From Cytophagales bacterium (lineage in GTDB: Bacteria > Bacteroidota > Bacteroidia > Cytophagales > Cyclobacteriaceae), in contig JANYHI010000068.1 in NCBI GenBank assembly GCA_025359125.1, positions 124,001-188,000 on the forward strand: a stretch of 64,000 nt of DNA. Reading direction: 5' to 3'. A program made the position numbers and the translations under genes. Shown here in pieces: positions 9,322-18,940 of the stretch (the stretch's first letter is position 1; each line of letters opens with the position of its first letter). The notes under the pieces are model-generated. The model saw only the letters and a program-made list of their open reading frames with translations, had not been told where the DNA came from and searched no databases.

Positions 9322-10485
9322 TTAGAATCTGCTTTTTCGCCAGAGATCTATCGTGCTGAACCACGCTTCGGTAAAGCGCTTGTCGCGAAGGAGCACAAAG
9401 TTTTCCGGATCGTATACGCTGCCACTTTTTACGAATGTAAAGCGCGCACCAGAGGTTTTATAAGTCCACACTTCATTACCTGCATTTTTTCCAAGCTCAT
9501 CGGGCACACCAAAAATGGTATAAATCATTCCTCTGTCTGTCTTCCAACCTTCTTTGAACGAACCGAAATATTTATTTGCTAATTCTACTCGTTGAAAATA
9601 ACTGCGCATTAAATTCTTGGCTCTGTCTTTATCTCTGGTAATGTCTAAAATGATCTTATCAAAAGTTGGCTTATCTCCTTTTACGGTTAAGATTTGTTTG
9701 TACTCTTCTGGCGTGGTAATAAAAATAAGAGGCCCAGTTAAATCGTCTATAGAATTAAACTTCGGATACGTTTCGTTAACCACTGTAACGGTAAAACCAT
9801 CGGCAGCAGTGGTGTCTTGCTGAAAGAGATAAAGTCCTTTTTGTTGGGGAATAAATGAGTTGCCCGAAGCAATTTGAAAAACGGAATCGTGAAATAGGAA
9901 TTTCTCTACCTGGCCTCCCTTATCGGTGAAGGGCGGATAGGGCTGAGGGAAAACGGTTTCATAATACGAGATAAAGAGGGGTTTACTATCAATGTTTTTA
10001 ACGGTGTAAGATTTCCCTCTGGTTAGATAATGTTCCATCACCACGCCAGAAGAATTTTCGATCCAACCTGTTACTGGATAAATGGATTCTATTAATTTGA
10101 AATAATACCAACTTCTTTGCGATTCGGTATGTGTTACTTTCGCCAATAAAATCCAGGGTTTTGCGGGAAGATCAAATTTGATCGATCCGGTTTTTCTGTT
10201 GGCTTCGGTAAGTAAAATTGAATCTTGATCGGTTACGTTAGCGCCCTCTCTGGTGTTATAAGAATCTCTTTTCTCCCATGAGATTGTATATCCTGATGAA
10301 GCCGTTAGGGTAGTTTTTAATTCATAATGGATGGCTACATTGTTTTGTCCTCTCACTAAATAAAGTCTAAGGTCTACTTCATTTTTTGGGTTGTACCAAT
10401 GACTAAAATTCAAGCTGGTAATGGCTTGAGAATGAGCGATTGAGATAATCAATAACAGGACAATGGAAAGAAAGAAGTGCTTCAT
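9322..10485 (-). CDS. GWxTD domain-containing exported protein
   Basis: The ORF track starts at 10509, but the ATG at 10485 gives a clean signal peptide (MKHFFLSIVLLLIISIAHSQ) and is preferred, leaving 387 residues. The N-terminal half is beta-rich with FDLPAKPW-type strands. The C-terminal part has the family signature around SFKEGWKTDRGMIYTIFGVPDE followed by EVWTYK. GWxTD proteins are common in Bacteroidetes and Acidobacteria, are exported, and have no established biochemical function. The gene is divergent from the methyltransferase at 10564 and transcribed towards the M28 gene, with a 92-base gap. No lipobox Cys is seen at the cleavage site. Confidence 0.85.
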   Translation of the reverse strand: MKHFFLSIVLLLIISIAHSQAITSLNFSHWYNPKNEVDLRLYLVRGQNNVAIHYELKTTLTASSGYTISWEKRDSYNTREGANVTDQDSILLTEANRKTGSIKFDLPAKPWILLAKVTHTESQRSWYYFKLIESIYPVTGWIENSSGVVMEHYLTRGKSYTVKNIDSKPLFISYYETVFPQPYPPFTDKGGQVEKFLFHDSVFQIASGNSFIPQQKGLYLFQQDTTAADGFTVTVVNETYPKFNSIDDLTGPLIFITTPEEYKQILTVKGDKPTFDKIILDITRDKDRAKNLMRSYFQRVELANKYFGSFKEGWKTDRGMIYTIFGVPDELGKNAGNEVWTYKTSGARFTFVKSGSVYDPENFVLLRDKRFTEAWFSTIDLWRKSRF

Positions 10486-10563
10486 AGTGAGCCTAGTCAA
10501 GTAAACCATCTTTAAAACGATAAATTTAGTGATAAGAGTTATTTTAGCACCCTAATTTTTTTT

Positions 10564-11340
10564 ATGGCTTCTGTTTATACCACCGAAATTGCTTCTGACT
10601 CTGAATTATCTGATAATCCGATACATCAAAGATTGCTAAAAGCTTATGTTTTGGCTCAAGATAAGGTTAATGGAGATCTGTTGGAGGTGGGTTGTGGCGA
10701 GGGTAGAGGTATTGATTGGCTATTACCTAAAGTGAAAAGTTACTCTGCCATTGATAAGATTGAACCCATTATTGCTCAACTCAAAGAGAAATATCCGCAG
10801 ACAAAACTGATGAGTGGTAATATTCCTCCGCTATCAGCTTATGCAGATAATTCTTTCGATTGTGTAGTAAGCTTTCAGGTCATTGAACACATCGAAGACG
10901 ATACCTTATTCTTACAAGAAATTAGCAGAGTGCTAAAGCCGACTGGATTGGCATTGATCACTACGCCTAACAGACCTATGTCGCTTTCGCGGAATCCGTG
11001 GCACATTAGAGAATATACGGCAGTAGAATTAATAAATCTGGCAAAAGAAATTTTTAAGCAAGTTGAAATGAAAGGCATAACCGGAAACGAAAAGGTGATG
11101 CAATACTATCAGCGTAACAAAGAATCTGTTGATAGGATGATGCGTTGGGATATTTTTAATCTGCAATACAAATTGCCAGCTTCCATTTTAAAAATTCCTT
11201 ATGAAATCTTGAATCGAATGAATCGTAATAAATTAAAAGATGGTGCCGATGATTTAGTAAAGAGCATTCACCATACTGATTATTTATTGGTGGATGACGC
11301 GAGCCCGGCTTTAGATTTATTTTTAATGGTGAGGAAGTGA
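10564..11340 (+). CDS. Class I SAM-dependent methyltransferase
   Basis: A 258-residue cytoplasmic methyltransferase of the Methyltransf_11/UbiE type. The SAM-binding glycine loop LLEVGCGEGRG lies at about residues 39-49, the acidic AIDKIEP strand follows, and the SFDCVVSFQVIEHIEDD motif precedes RVLKPTGLALITTPNRP. The C-terminal 100 residues are helical and probably give substrate specificity; the substrate cannot be told. A TATTTTAG -7-like element lies about 30 bases upstream (one mismatch to consensus). It converges on the ATPase gene with a 1-base gap between stop codons. Confidence 0.88.
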   Translation: MASVYTTEIASDSELSDNPIHQRLLKAYVLAQDKVNGDLLEVGCGEGRGIDWLLPKVKSYSAIDKIEPIIAQLKEKYPQTKLMSGNIPPLSAYADNSFDCVVSFQVIEHIEDDTLFLQEISRVLKPTGLALITTPNRPMSLSRNPWHIREYTAVELINLAKEIFKQVEMKGITGNEKVMQYYQRNKESVDRMMRWDIFNLQYKLPASILKIPYEILNRMNRNKLKDGADDLVKSIHHTDYLLVDDASPALDLFLMVRK

Positions 11341-11341
11341 T

Positions 11342-12550
11342 CTACTTCAACAAGAATTGATTGAGCGGCACCACTTTTATTTTTTTAGCCTCTTTGCTGA
11401 ACTTATCCCTTTGCTTGTAGGTAACGATAGTGCCAACGGTCATTTTAAAAAAATCCATAGCAGCATACAGCCCGCTTGTTTCCCGTTCCAAATTGTCGGG
11501 TGTTAGTTCATAGCAAACTTGAATTAATTCTGTGGCTGCACCTTTTTCAAAAACCACAAAATCACATTCCTTCTTTTCTTGAAAATAATACAACTCCTTT
11601 GACTTAGTTCGCAAGTGAAGGTAAACCGCATTCTCTAATCGTCTTCCATTTTCATCAGAAAATACGATGGAGTTTTCTGTAAACAATCCTAAATCGATCG
11701 AATAGACTTTTTTGGGGTTTCGGATTTGTTTCTTTATTGAGTGGCTAAAAAGCGGAAGAAATTGGACGATGTAGGCGTTTTCAAGAAAGGCAAAATAAGC
11801 TAACATGGCGCTTGCAGACTTTACCTGAAATAGCTTCGTGAGGTTAGTGGCCGAAACTGGTTTTGCAATGTTTGATAGTAAGTAGACAACTAATTGTTTT
11901 AATGACTTCACATTTCTTACAGCATAGCGAACGGCTATATCTCTGTATAGAATGTCTTCTAACAATTGATTTAAAATTGCCCCGTTGTTTGTTTTTAGGT
12001 ATTCTGGAAAGCCTCCTTTTCGAAAATATTCTGCCAGTGATTTTTCATTGTCTTTAAATTTTCTAAGACTTAGAAATTCTGCGTAAGAGAACGGAAATAA
12101 TTCTACCGAAAGATGTCTACCTGTTAGTTTAGTGCCCAATTCTTTGCTCAACAGACTTGCATTAGAGCCTGTGATCACCACTTTATATCCTTCATCTAAC
12201 TTTTGACGTATGAATAACTCCCAGTTTTCAAGTATCTGTATTTCGTCAAAGAACAATACCGCTGGCTTTCGTAGTGCTATTTCGTTGCTCAGCCTTGTGA
12301 AATCATCATTCTCAAACCCTGCTAACCGAGGATCTTCAAAATGAAGATAGAAAGCATTGTTGAATTTTTGTTTTAGTAACTGAAACAGCAGCGTGCTTTT
12401 TCCGCACCTCCTTATTCCGGTTATGATTAGGGCAAAGTTGGCAGGCAGTTTTAGTTGGGGTAATATCTCTCTTTCGCAGCCTGCGTCTTTATTCAAGAAA
12501 TTTTTGGCTTGGCCATCTACTACTTCTGCCAATTGAGATTGTAGTATCAT
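11342..12550 (-). CDS. AAA ATPase of the DUF4143 family
   Basis: A 402-residue protein with Walker A GIRRCGKST at 45-53 and Walker B AVLFFDEIQ at 97-105, followed by a family-type middle (LTGRHLSVELFPFSYAEFL) and a DUF4143 C-terminal region containing DFVVFEKG, which resembles a restriction-endonuclease-like fold strand. These solitary ATPases are frequent in anaerobes and Bacteroidetes and are often patchily distributed. Their function is not established. The gene stands alone, with a good -7 element close upstream. Nothing suggests truncation. Confidence 0.88.
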   Translation of the reverse strand: MILQSQLAEVVDGQAKNFLNKDAGCEREILPQLKLPANFALIITGIRRCGKSTLLFQLLKQKFNNAFYLHFEDPRLAGFENDDFTRLSNEIALRKPAVLFFDEIQILENWELFIRQKLDEGYKVVITGSNASLLSKELGTKLTGRHLSVELFPFSYAEFLSLRKFKDNEKSLAEYFRKGGFPEYLKTNNGAILNQLLEDILYRDIAVRYAVRNVKSLKQLVVYLLSNIAKPVSATNLTKLFQVKSASAMLAYFAFLENAYIVQFLPLFSHSIKKQIRNPKKVYSIDLGLFTENSIVFSDENGRRLENAVYLHLRTKSKELYYFQEKKECDFVVFEKGAATELIQVCYELTPDNLERETSGLYAAMDFFKMTVGTIVTYKQRDKFSKEAKKIKVVPLNQFLLK

Positions 12551-12566
12551 TGATTTTTGTTTGATA

Positions 12567-12574
12567 CAAAGATA
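12567..12574 (-). promoter_or_regulatory. -7-like element for the DUF4143 ATPase gene
   Basis: On the minus strand TATCTTTG matches TAnnTTTG exactly, 17 bases before the start codon. It would give a leader of only about ten bases without a Shine-Dalgarno, which is common in this phylum. It overlaps the small palindrome TTTGATACAAA. Confidence 0.42.
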
Positions 12575-12664
12575 TGATATTGTATTTTACTATCGAATGG
12601 TAATCATAAATGATTGACAACCAAGCAGCAATGAGCTATTTTGTCGTGATAAAGTGTTAATAAA

Positions 12665-12703
12665 GACGAAAAGGGCTGAGAAAGTAGATTTACTTTCCCG
12701 CCC
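12665..12703 (-). terminator. Probable terminator of the DUF2723 gene
   Basis: GAAAGTA (12680-12686) pairs with TACTTTC (12691-12697) around GATT, and the stem is extended by GGGC (12673-12676) with GCCC (12700-12703). On the minus strand the stem is followed by TTTTCGTC, a short T-tract, just after the stop at 12710. Confidence 0.6.
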
Positions 12704-12709
12704 CTATTT

Positions 12710-15670
12710 TTAGCGATCGCTGTTCGGAATATCTCCGCGAATCTGCAATTGATTTACCAGCAGCGTGTAGGCATCTTCATATTTTTTAGCAGCTTCTTCT
12801 TCACCATTTTCATAAAGTGAGCGCTGCAAAGCATTTAGAATAAAAATATTCCTTCTCAAGTCTGCCGTTAACCCATATCCTTCATTGATTAAATAGGAGG
12901 CCATAGAAATAGCGCGGTCTCCTAACACTTTTGAAATCTCAACAGCTTTTTCTTTTTCACCAACTTGAAAAAGTAAGTCTATTGTTTCTGGGGTGGTGTG
13001 GTCGTAGCGAATTACCTTATCTGGCATTTTTGCCAGCGAGAAAAGCAATAACGAATCTGCCTTTGCCATTTTATTTTCATCGATCAATGCTTGCGCCAAC
13101 GAATTAATAGAGCTTCTGTGGTTTACCACAAAACCGCGATAGTCATCGGTGTAGTAAATGGTTTCGTCATCTAATCCACGGTAACGGAATTTATTAACCA
13201 TGATATCGTAGCTCCTATCTGTATCAACTAAATACTCACGATCCTTACGAGGATTTTTTACAGGCAAGATTCTGTAGGCATTTCCCTCTTGCACAGCATA
13301 CGGACTTAAATCTAAATTGATTTGCGACATAGAAGTATGGTTTAGATAAATCGGACGTTCCCAATTATTCGATACTAATAAATCTAAAATGGCAAGATCC
13401 TTTTTCTCCAGGCCACCTCGCAACAAACGGATTTGCATTTTGTCTACTACCAAACTATCCATTCCTTTCGGGATGATTCCTTTTGCCAGAATAGCTTGCT
13501 TGTCTACAGCAATTGTAAACACACGACTCGGCACTACGTTGCGATCTCCATCGCGAAGTTGTTTATAATCTTTAGATAACAACTCGATGTATTGCATTGC
13601 ATCAATAGCAGGAATTTTCATATCTACATATGGGAGATAATCATTCGGGCCGCCCTGTTGATAATTTTTTAATGACAACGTATATGGGAATGGATCTGAT
13701 TCGTATGCCTTGCGGGTAGTTTGGTCGATGTACCAATCAGTGTTGTAATAACTTAATACCACCACTCGTAAGTCTGTGCGTACGCCTTCTGTCTCTTGTG
13801 CATACCACAGAGGGAAAGTATCATTATCACCACCCGTAAAAATAATTCCGTTGGGTGCACACGAATCTAAATAGTTAGTGGCAGAATCTACTGAGAAGAA
13901 ACGATTGGAGCGATTGTGATCATCCCATCCATCTTTTGCCATTAAAGCCGGGGCGGCTAATCCAATAAGTGTGGCAGCGATGGCAGCTAGTTTAGCTTTC
14001 TTTACAACCGACTGAATCATTTCAGCAATACCAATCACCGAAAGGCCGATCCAAAAAGCAAAAGCATAGTATGACCCTGCGTAAATGTAATCGCGTTCGC
14101 GCGGCTGGGTGGGTACTGAGTTTAAGTAAATGACAAGCGCAAAGCCCAGCATGACAAATAGCAGCGCAATGACGGCAAAGTTTTTTGTGTCTTTCGTAAA
14201 TTGATAGAACATTCCAATCAAGCCTAAAATAAAAGGGATCATGAAGTAGTTATTTCTTGAGCCATTGTTGGCTAATTCTTCGGGTACATTTTTAAACCAT
14301 TGATTAGGCTTCAGCCAATCGGCACCTTGCTCATCACTTTCGCGCCCCGCAAAATTCCACATGAAGTAGCGCATGTACATGGTGCCAACTTGGTGCTGAA
14401 ACATGAAATATAAATTCTGCCCAAAGGTTGGCTTTTGTCCTTCTTGCAAACCCATCACACTTTGATATGATTCTTTGCTTTCAGAACTCCACATGCGTGG
14501 TAAAATTGTTTGTTGATCGGGTTCGTAAACATATTTGAACTTGCGGTCGGTGATTTCGTATTTATCTTTTCCTTTAGAATAAATAGGATCGCCATATTCG
14601 ATATCAACCACGCGAGCCGTAAAGTAGGGTCCATATAAAAGAGGCCATGTGCCGTATTGCTCACGCTTCAGATAGCGCACAAAGCTCATGGCATCCTTGG
14701 GTGCATTTTCGTTGATCAGCGTATCGTAATCCGATCGAATAATAATGGTGGCGTAAGAGCCATAGCCAATCAAGATAAAAGCAGTGCCTACTAAGAAAGT
14801 ATTCCAAACAGGCTTGTTGTTTTTTTGAGTGTAGTAAATTCCAAATACTAGTGCGGCAACTACCAGCAGGGTAAAGACCAATGCGCCAGAGCCAAAAAAC
14901 ATTCCTAAAGTATTAACAAAGAAAATTTCAAAATTGCCTGCGATGGATGGCAACCCAATGACCACCAGAAAGTCTATGAAAAATATAATTCCAACACTAA
15001 CGGCCATAGCCGCTACAATACCCCAAAAACTCGGCTTGAATTTTTTAAAGTAGTAGAGTAATCCAAGAGCCGGAACAGTAACTAAATTTAGTAAGTGTAC
15101 ACCAATTGATAAACCCATCATATAGGTGATGAGCAAAAGCCAACGATTTGCTTTGCTTTCGTCTTCAATAACATCCCATTTCAAAACGCCCCACACAACA
15201 AATGCAGTAAAGAAAGAAGACATCGCATAAACCTCGGCCTCTACAGCCGAAAACCAAAATGAATCTGAAAAGGTGTAAGCCAATGAACCGACAATGCCAG
15301 CACCCATAAGCAACCATGTTTTTTCGTCTGTTATGTCAGAATCTTTGTTGGCACCAATCATTTTGCGGCCAAAAAGTGTAATCGACCAGAATAAGAACAG
15401 AATGGTAAAGGCACTTGCCAACACGCTCATAAAGTTGATCCAGTAGGCCACCTTGGTTACATCTCCAAAGGCTAAGAAAGAAAAGATCCTTCCCATCAAT
15501 AAAAACAAGGGTGCGCCCGGTGGGTGTGGTACCTGAAGTTTGTACGAGACGGCAATAAACTCTCCGCAATCCCAATAGCTGGCAGTTTCTTCCATGGTTA
15601 AAAAATAAACCAGCAGGGCTATTCCGAAAACGATCCAACCAGTGAGGTTATTGGCTTTTTTGAAGTTCAT
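12710..15670 (-). CDS. DUF2723 multi-pass membrane glycosyltransferase-like protein
   Basis: The ORF track begins at 15793, but the family N-terminus (MNFKKANNLTGWIVF) starts at the ATG at 15670, giving 986 residues. The N-terminal half has about ten transmembrane helices and the conserved start ASYWDCGEFIAVSYKLQVPHPPG, with WDCGEF being the hallmark Asp/Glu motif of DUF2723. A soluble C-terminal region (about residues 580-986) contains the IIFTGGDNDTFPLWYAQE motif. The family is related to the eukaryotic O-mannosyltransferase TMEM260 and is thought to transfer sugars from lipid donors to exported proteins or lipids. The gene is divergent from a sugar aminotransferase. The acceptor is unknown. 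Confidence 0.9.
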   Translation of the reverse strand: MNFKKANNLTGWIVFGIALLVYFLTMEETASYWDCGEFIAVSYKLQVPHPPGAPLFLLMGRIFSFLAFGDVTKVAYWINFMSVLASAFTILFLFWSITLFGRKMIGANKDSDITDEKTWLLMGAGIVGSLAYTFSDSFWFSAVEAEVYAMSSFFTAFVVWGVLKWDVIEDESKANRWLLLITYMMGLSIGVHLLNLVTVPALGLLYYFKKFKPSFWGIVAAMAVSVGIIFFIDFLVVIGLPSIAGNFEIFFVNTLGMFFGSGALVFTLLVVAALVFGIYYTQKNNKPVWNTFLVGTAFILIGYGSYATIIIRSDYDTLINENAPKDAMSFVRYLKREQYGTWPLLYGPYFTARVVDIEYGDPIYSKGKDKYEITDRKFKYVYEPDQQTILPRMWSSESKESYQSVMGLQEGQKPTFGQNLYFMFQHQVGTMYMRYFMWNFAGRESDEQGADWLKPNQWFKNVPEELANNGSRNNYFMIPFILGLIGMFYQFTKDTKNFAVIALLFVMLGFALVIYLNSVPTQPRERDYIYAGSYYAFAFWIGLSVIGIAEMIQSVVKKAKLAAIAATLIGLAAPALMAKDGWDDHNRSNRFFSVDSATNYLDSCAPNGIIFTGGDNDTFPLWYAQETEGVRTDLRVVVLSYYNTDWYIDQTTRKAYESDPFPYTLSLKNYQQGGPNDYLPYVDMKIPAIDAMQYIELLSKDYKQLRDGDRNVVPSRVFTIAVDKQAILAKGIIPKGMDSLVVDKMQIRLLRGGLEKKDLAILDLLVSNNWERPIYLNHTSMSQINLDLSPYAVQEGNAYRILPVKNPRKDREYLVDTDRSYDIMVNKFRYRGLDDETIYYTDDYRGFVVNHRSSINSLAQALIDENKMAKADSLLLFSLAKMPDKVIRYDHTTPETIDLLFQVGEKEKAVEISKVLGDRAISMASYLINEGYGLTADLRRNIFILNALQRSLYENGEEEAAKKYEDAYTLLVNQLQIRGDIPNSDR

Positions 15671-15815
15671 GTTATGTGCTTGATTAGGTAGTTTGATCTG
15701 CGATGGTTTGAAGGCAAATAAAGTTGCGAAAATAGGGAAAATTAACGCATAGTTTGAAAGGATTCTGCCCACTGGTGACTTAATTTGAACCATATTGTCT
15801 GATCAAAAGAATGAG

Positions 15816-16934
15816 ATGAAAGAAGAGATTCCTTATTTAAGTTTAGAGCCACAACACCACGAGGTAACTTCAGAAACGATGGAAGCAATTTCTTCTGTTG
15901 TTAACTCTAATTCTTTTATTCTCGGTAAATCACTCGCTGCATTTGAAAAAAGCTATGCTGCGTATCATCAGGTGTCTTATTGTGCTGGCATTGCCAATGG
16001 ATTAGATGCGCTTTATCTTTCGTTGAAGGCATTGGGAATAGGTGAGGGCGATGAAGTAGTAGTGCCGTCCAACACCAATATCGCTACTTGGCTTGCTATT
16101 GAAAGATGTGGTGCTATCATTGTTCCGGTAGAGCCAAATGAGAAAACGTATAATTTGGATGTAACCAGAATTGAAGCAACTGTTAATTCAAGAACGAAGT
16201 GTATTCTTCCTGTGCACCTATTTGGGCAAGCCTGCCAGATGGATGAGATTATGGCCATGGCAAAAAAGCATTCTCTGTTGGTAGTTGAAGACAATGCCCA
16301 AGCACATGGAGCAGAATATAAATCAAAAAAAGCAGGAAGCTTTGGCCACTCAAATGCTACCAGCTTTTATCCAACTAAAAATTTGGGAGCACTAGGTGAT
16401 GGCGGTGCCGTAACTACTAACGATAAAAAGATATACGATGCCATTTGTAGACTGAGAAATTATGGCTCCGCTGTTAAATATAAAAATGATGTAATCGGCA
16501 TCAACTCGAGATTAGACGAAATGCAAGCTGCAATTTTGAGTGTTAAGTTAAAACATCTTGATTACTGGACTACCCAACGAAGAGCTATAGCTACTGACTT
16601 CTTTAGTTTACTGAAAGGTGTTGGAGATGTTATTCTGCCGCAGATAGCTGAAGGATCTACTCACGTCTTTCATATTTATACTATTCGTACTAATTATCGA
16701 GATGATCTTCAGAAGTTTTTGAAAGAAAAAGGTGTAGAAACCCTTATACATTACCCCATCCCTCCGCATTTACAAAATGCTTTTTCTTATTTGAAATTTA
16801 AAAAAGGAGATTTTCCAATTGCCGAAAAATTAGCAGACACATCGCTAAGTCTACCAATTTGGCCAGGACTAAAACACGAACAAGAGGAAAGAATTACTAA
16901 TGCGATAAAAGACTTTTTCAACTCTCATTTATAA
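15816..16934 (+). CDS. DegT/DnrJ/EryC1-type nucleotide-sugar aminotransferase
   Basis: This PLP enzyme aminates a keto-sugar bound to a nucleotide. The ORF track uses TTG at 15795; the ATG at 15816 gives the usual family start ([15 protein letters not shown]) and 372 residues. [31 protein letters not shown] and the PLP lysine in [15 protein letters not shown] (Lys189) are all present. The sequence resembles FdtB/QdtB, which make dTDP-3-amino-3,6-dideoxyhexoses, but the partner isomerase and acyltransferase are not adjacent, so the sugar is unproven. The last 10 bases overlap the convergent membrane-protein gene. It probably supplies an amino sugar for a surface glycan. Confidence 0.88.
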   Translation: MKEEIPYLSLEPQHHEVTSETMEAISSVVNSNSFILGKSLAAFEKSYAAYHQVSYCAGIANGLDALYLSLKALGIGEGDEVVVPSNTNIATWLAIERCGAIIVPVEPNEKTYNLDVTRIEATVNSRTKCILPVHLFGQACQMDEIMAMAKKHSLLVVEDNAQAHGAEYKSKKAGSFGHSNATSFYPTKNLGALGDGGAVTTNDKKIYDAICRLRNYGSAVKYKNDVIGINSRLDEMQAAILSVKLKHLDYWTTQRRAIATDFFSLLKGVGDVILPQIAEGSTHVFHIYTIRTNYRDDLQKFLKEKGVETLIHYPIPPHLQNAFSYLKFKKGDFPIAEKLADTSLSLPIWPGLKHEQEERITNAIKDFFNSHL

Positions 16935-17578
16935 ACAATCATATAAAAGATAAGCCATAGAAAAAATACAATAATATATGAGCTTGATACGATCCACCAA
17001 GTAGCTTTATTTTGTTTATGGACTTTAAACGCAAAGTGATTTACCCCTCGCACTAAAATCAGCACGTAAAAAATCTCAAAAATACTTAACGCTCTTAGCG
17101 GATAGGCATACTGGTTGCCAATACTCTCGTGATCAAAAAAATTCATGAGTGAGAAGGGATAAAAAGCTCTTATCTCTGGAATGGTAGGATCTGTGTTGAT
17201 GAATAGAAACCAACTTATCTTTAAGAGTTCGGGAATGATAAAAATAAACTCGGCTACCATTACCACACTCCAACATTGGGTAAACGTAATTCGGTACCCA
17301 AATAAAAAACATCCCACCCATAGCACAAAACCAATTACAGTAAATTTCCACAGGTAAATGAAAGGAATGGACAAGAACTGTAACGTGCTGATCAGTTGAA
17401 GAATTGCTCCTTCGGGTCGATCTTGCAGAAATTCAAAAGCGGCCGTTTCATTTTCTATAAAAGACTTTTTAACATATAATAGCAGAACGGAAATGAGACA
17501 AAGAACAATAAATATTAATCTCTTATCTGAATCAAAAACAGAACTGGACTCAATATCGTTTTGCATAGTTACCGACAA
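16925..17578 (-). CDS. Polytopic membrane protein, unrecognised (YIP1-like layout)
   Basis: A 217-residue protein with about five hydrophobic segments: residues 21-37, 60-80, 82-105, 107-130, then 160-180 and 195-215. A soluble N-terminus of about 18 residues precedes the first. The layout is similar to YIP1-type membrane proteins of Bacteroidetes, but no decisive motif is visible. Its 3' end overlaps the aminotransferase gene by 10 bases, tail to tail. It starts 54 bases from the divergent TPR gene. No function is proposed. Confidence 0.7.
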   Translation of the reverse strand: MSVTMQNDIESSSVFDSDKRLIFIVLCLISVLLLYVKKSFIENETAAFEFLQDRPEGAILQLISTLQFLSIPFIYLWKFTVIGFVLWVGCFLFGYRITFTQCWSVVMVAEFIFIIPELLKISWFLFINTDPTIPEIRAFYPFSLMNFFDHESIGNQYAYPLRALSIFEIFYVLILVRGVNHFAFKVHKQNKATWWIVSSSYIIVFFLWLIFYMIVYK

Positions 17579-17631
17579 AAATAGTTGTTTAGTTGATGGT
17601 ATGTTTTATTAATCCCAACTTTGACGCCTTA

Positions 17632-18828
17632 ATGAAGAAGATAGTATTTTTTGTATTGCTCGTTATCTGCGCATTAGCGTTTTCTACTTCTAGCAATGGC
17701 CAAGTTAAAAAAGATACTACTATCATTTTAATTAGCGATATCACCGTACAACTAGAGGCATCACAGGCATTGAACGACCTTTATGATTTTAAGTTTGAAA
17801 AGGCCGAGCAGCAAATGCGTTGGTTTAAACAAAAGTATGAGTGGCATCCGCTTCCTTATTTTATGATGGGGCTTAGCGAATGGTGGAAGATTATGCCCAA
17901 TACAAAGGAGACGAAACATGACGATCGCTTTTTAGCCTACATGGATAGTGCCATTTTTGTGGCTGAGAATCTATACAAAAAGCACCCTGAATATAAAATT
18001 GAAGCAGCCTTTTTCTTGGCAGCGGCACATGGTTTTAAGGGAAGACTTTATGCAGATGAAGAGAGAAAAAATTGGAGAAAGGCGGCTGTGGAGGGGAAGA
18101 CTGCACTCAATTATTTAGAGGTCAGTAGACAAAAAGAAAATCTCAGCCCTGAATTATTATTTGGTGATGCACTCTACAATTACTTTTCGGTGTGGGTGCC
18201 AGAAAATTATCCGGCATTAAAACCATTGCTGTGGTTTTTTAGAAAAGGCGATAAGCAGCTCGGGTTAAAGCAACTAAAAGAGGTTTCTTACAATGCTTTT
18301 TACACGCGCACCGAAGCCATGGTTTGGTATATGCGCATTATGAATAGTTATGAGAACGATCAGCCTAAAGCATTTCAGATTGCAGAATATTTGCATCAAA
18401 CGTATCCAAATAACTCTTACTTCCACCGCTACTATGCGCGAATGCTGTATTCAAGAGGAATGTATCCTGAGTTGGAAGTGGAATCAAAACGCATTCTTAA
18501 TTTAATTGACAGTGCAAAGTTAGGTTACGAAGCTACCAGCGGAAGATATGCTGCTTTCTTTCTGGGGCAGCTTTATGATTTTAAGCGACAAGATGAACTA
18601 GCAAAAAAGTATTATCAATTGTCAGAAAAATTTGCGGAAGAAATTGGTGCGACTGAATCAGGTTATTATTTGTACTCTTTAATTGCGCTGGGCGAGATAA
18701 GCGAGCGGCAGGGCAATAAAACCGAAGCCAGAAAATATTTTAATCTGGTGAAGAAGAAAGCTGGGCGAAAAGACGAAGCTTTTAAAGATGCCAAGCGAAG
18801 GCTTAAGAAAATGGAGAAGGGAGATTGA
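17632..18828 (+). CDS. Exported TPR-repeat protein
   Basis: The ORF track starts at 17593; the ATG at 17632 begins a normal signal peptide (MKKIVFFVLLVICALAFSTSSNGQ) and leaves 398 residues. The mature protein is almost entirely helical, with degenerate TPR-like units, for example LNDLYDFKFEKAEQQMRWFKQKY at the N-terminus and ALGEISERQGNKTEARKYFNLVKK at the C-terminus. It probably acts as a periplasmic scaffold. A short GAGATT/AATCTC hairpin sits at the stop codon. No partner can be named from the context. Confidence 0.8.
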   Translation: MKKIVFFVLLVICALAFSTSSNGQVKKDTTIILISDITVQLEASQALNDLYDFKFEKAEQQMRWFKQKYEWHPLPYFMMGLSEWWKIMPNTKETKHDDRFLAYMDSAIFVAENLYKKHPEYKIEAAFFLAAAHGFKGRLYADEERKNWRKAAVEGKTALNYLEVSRQKENLSPELLFGDALYNYFSVWVPENYPALKPLLWFFRKGDKQLGLKQLKEVSYNAFYTRTEAMVWYMRIMNSYENDQPKAFQIAEYLHQTYPNNSYFHRYYARMLYSRGMYPELEVESKRILNLIDSAKLGYEATSGRYAAFFLGQLYDFKRQDELAKKYYQLSEKFAEEIGATESGYYLYSLIALGEISERQGNKTEARKYFNLVKKKAGRKDEAFKDAKRRLKKMEKGD

Positions 18829-18940
18829 TAATCTCATTCAAAAAAAATGATATAGTCTTAGTGCAATTCACGTTTTTTGTTTAGGTTATCTTGACATTTC
18901 AATCTAGAGAAGAAAATACTGAAATCAGGTGGATGAACTA

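Noticed and set aside
9253-9582. Plus-strand 109-codon ORF over the GWxTD gene end
   Set aside because: Shadow of the minus-strand gene; no ribosome site or conserved motif.
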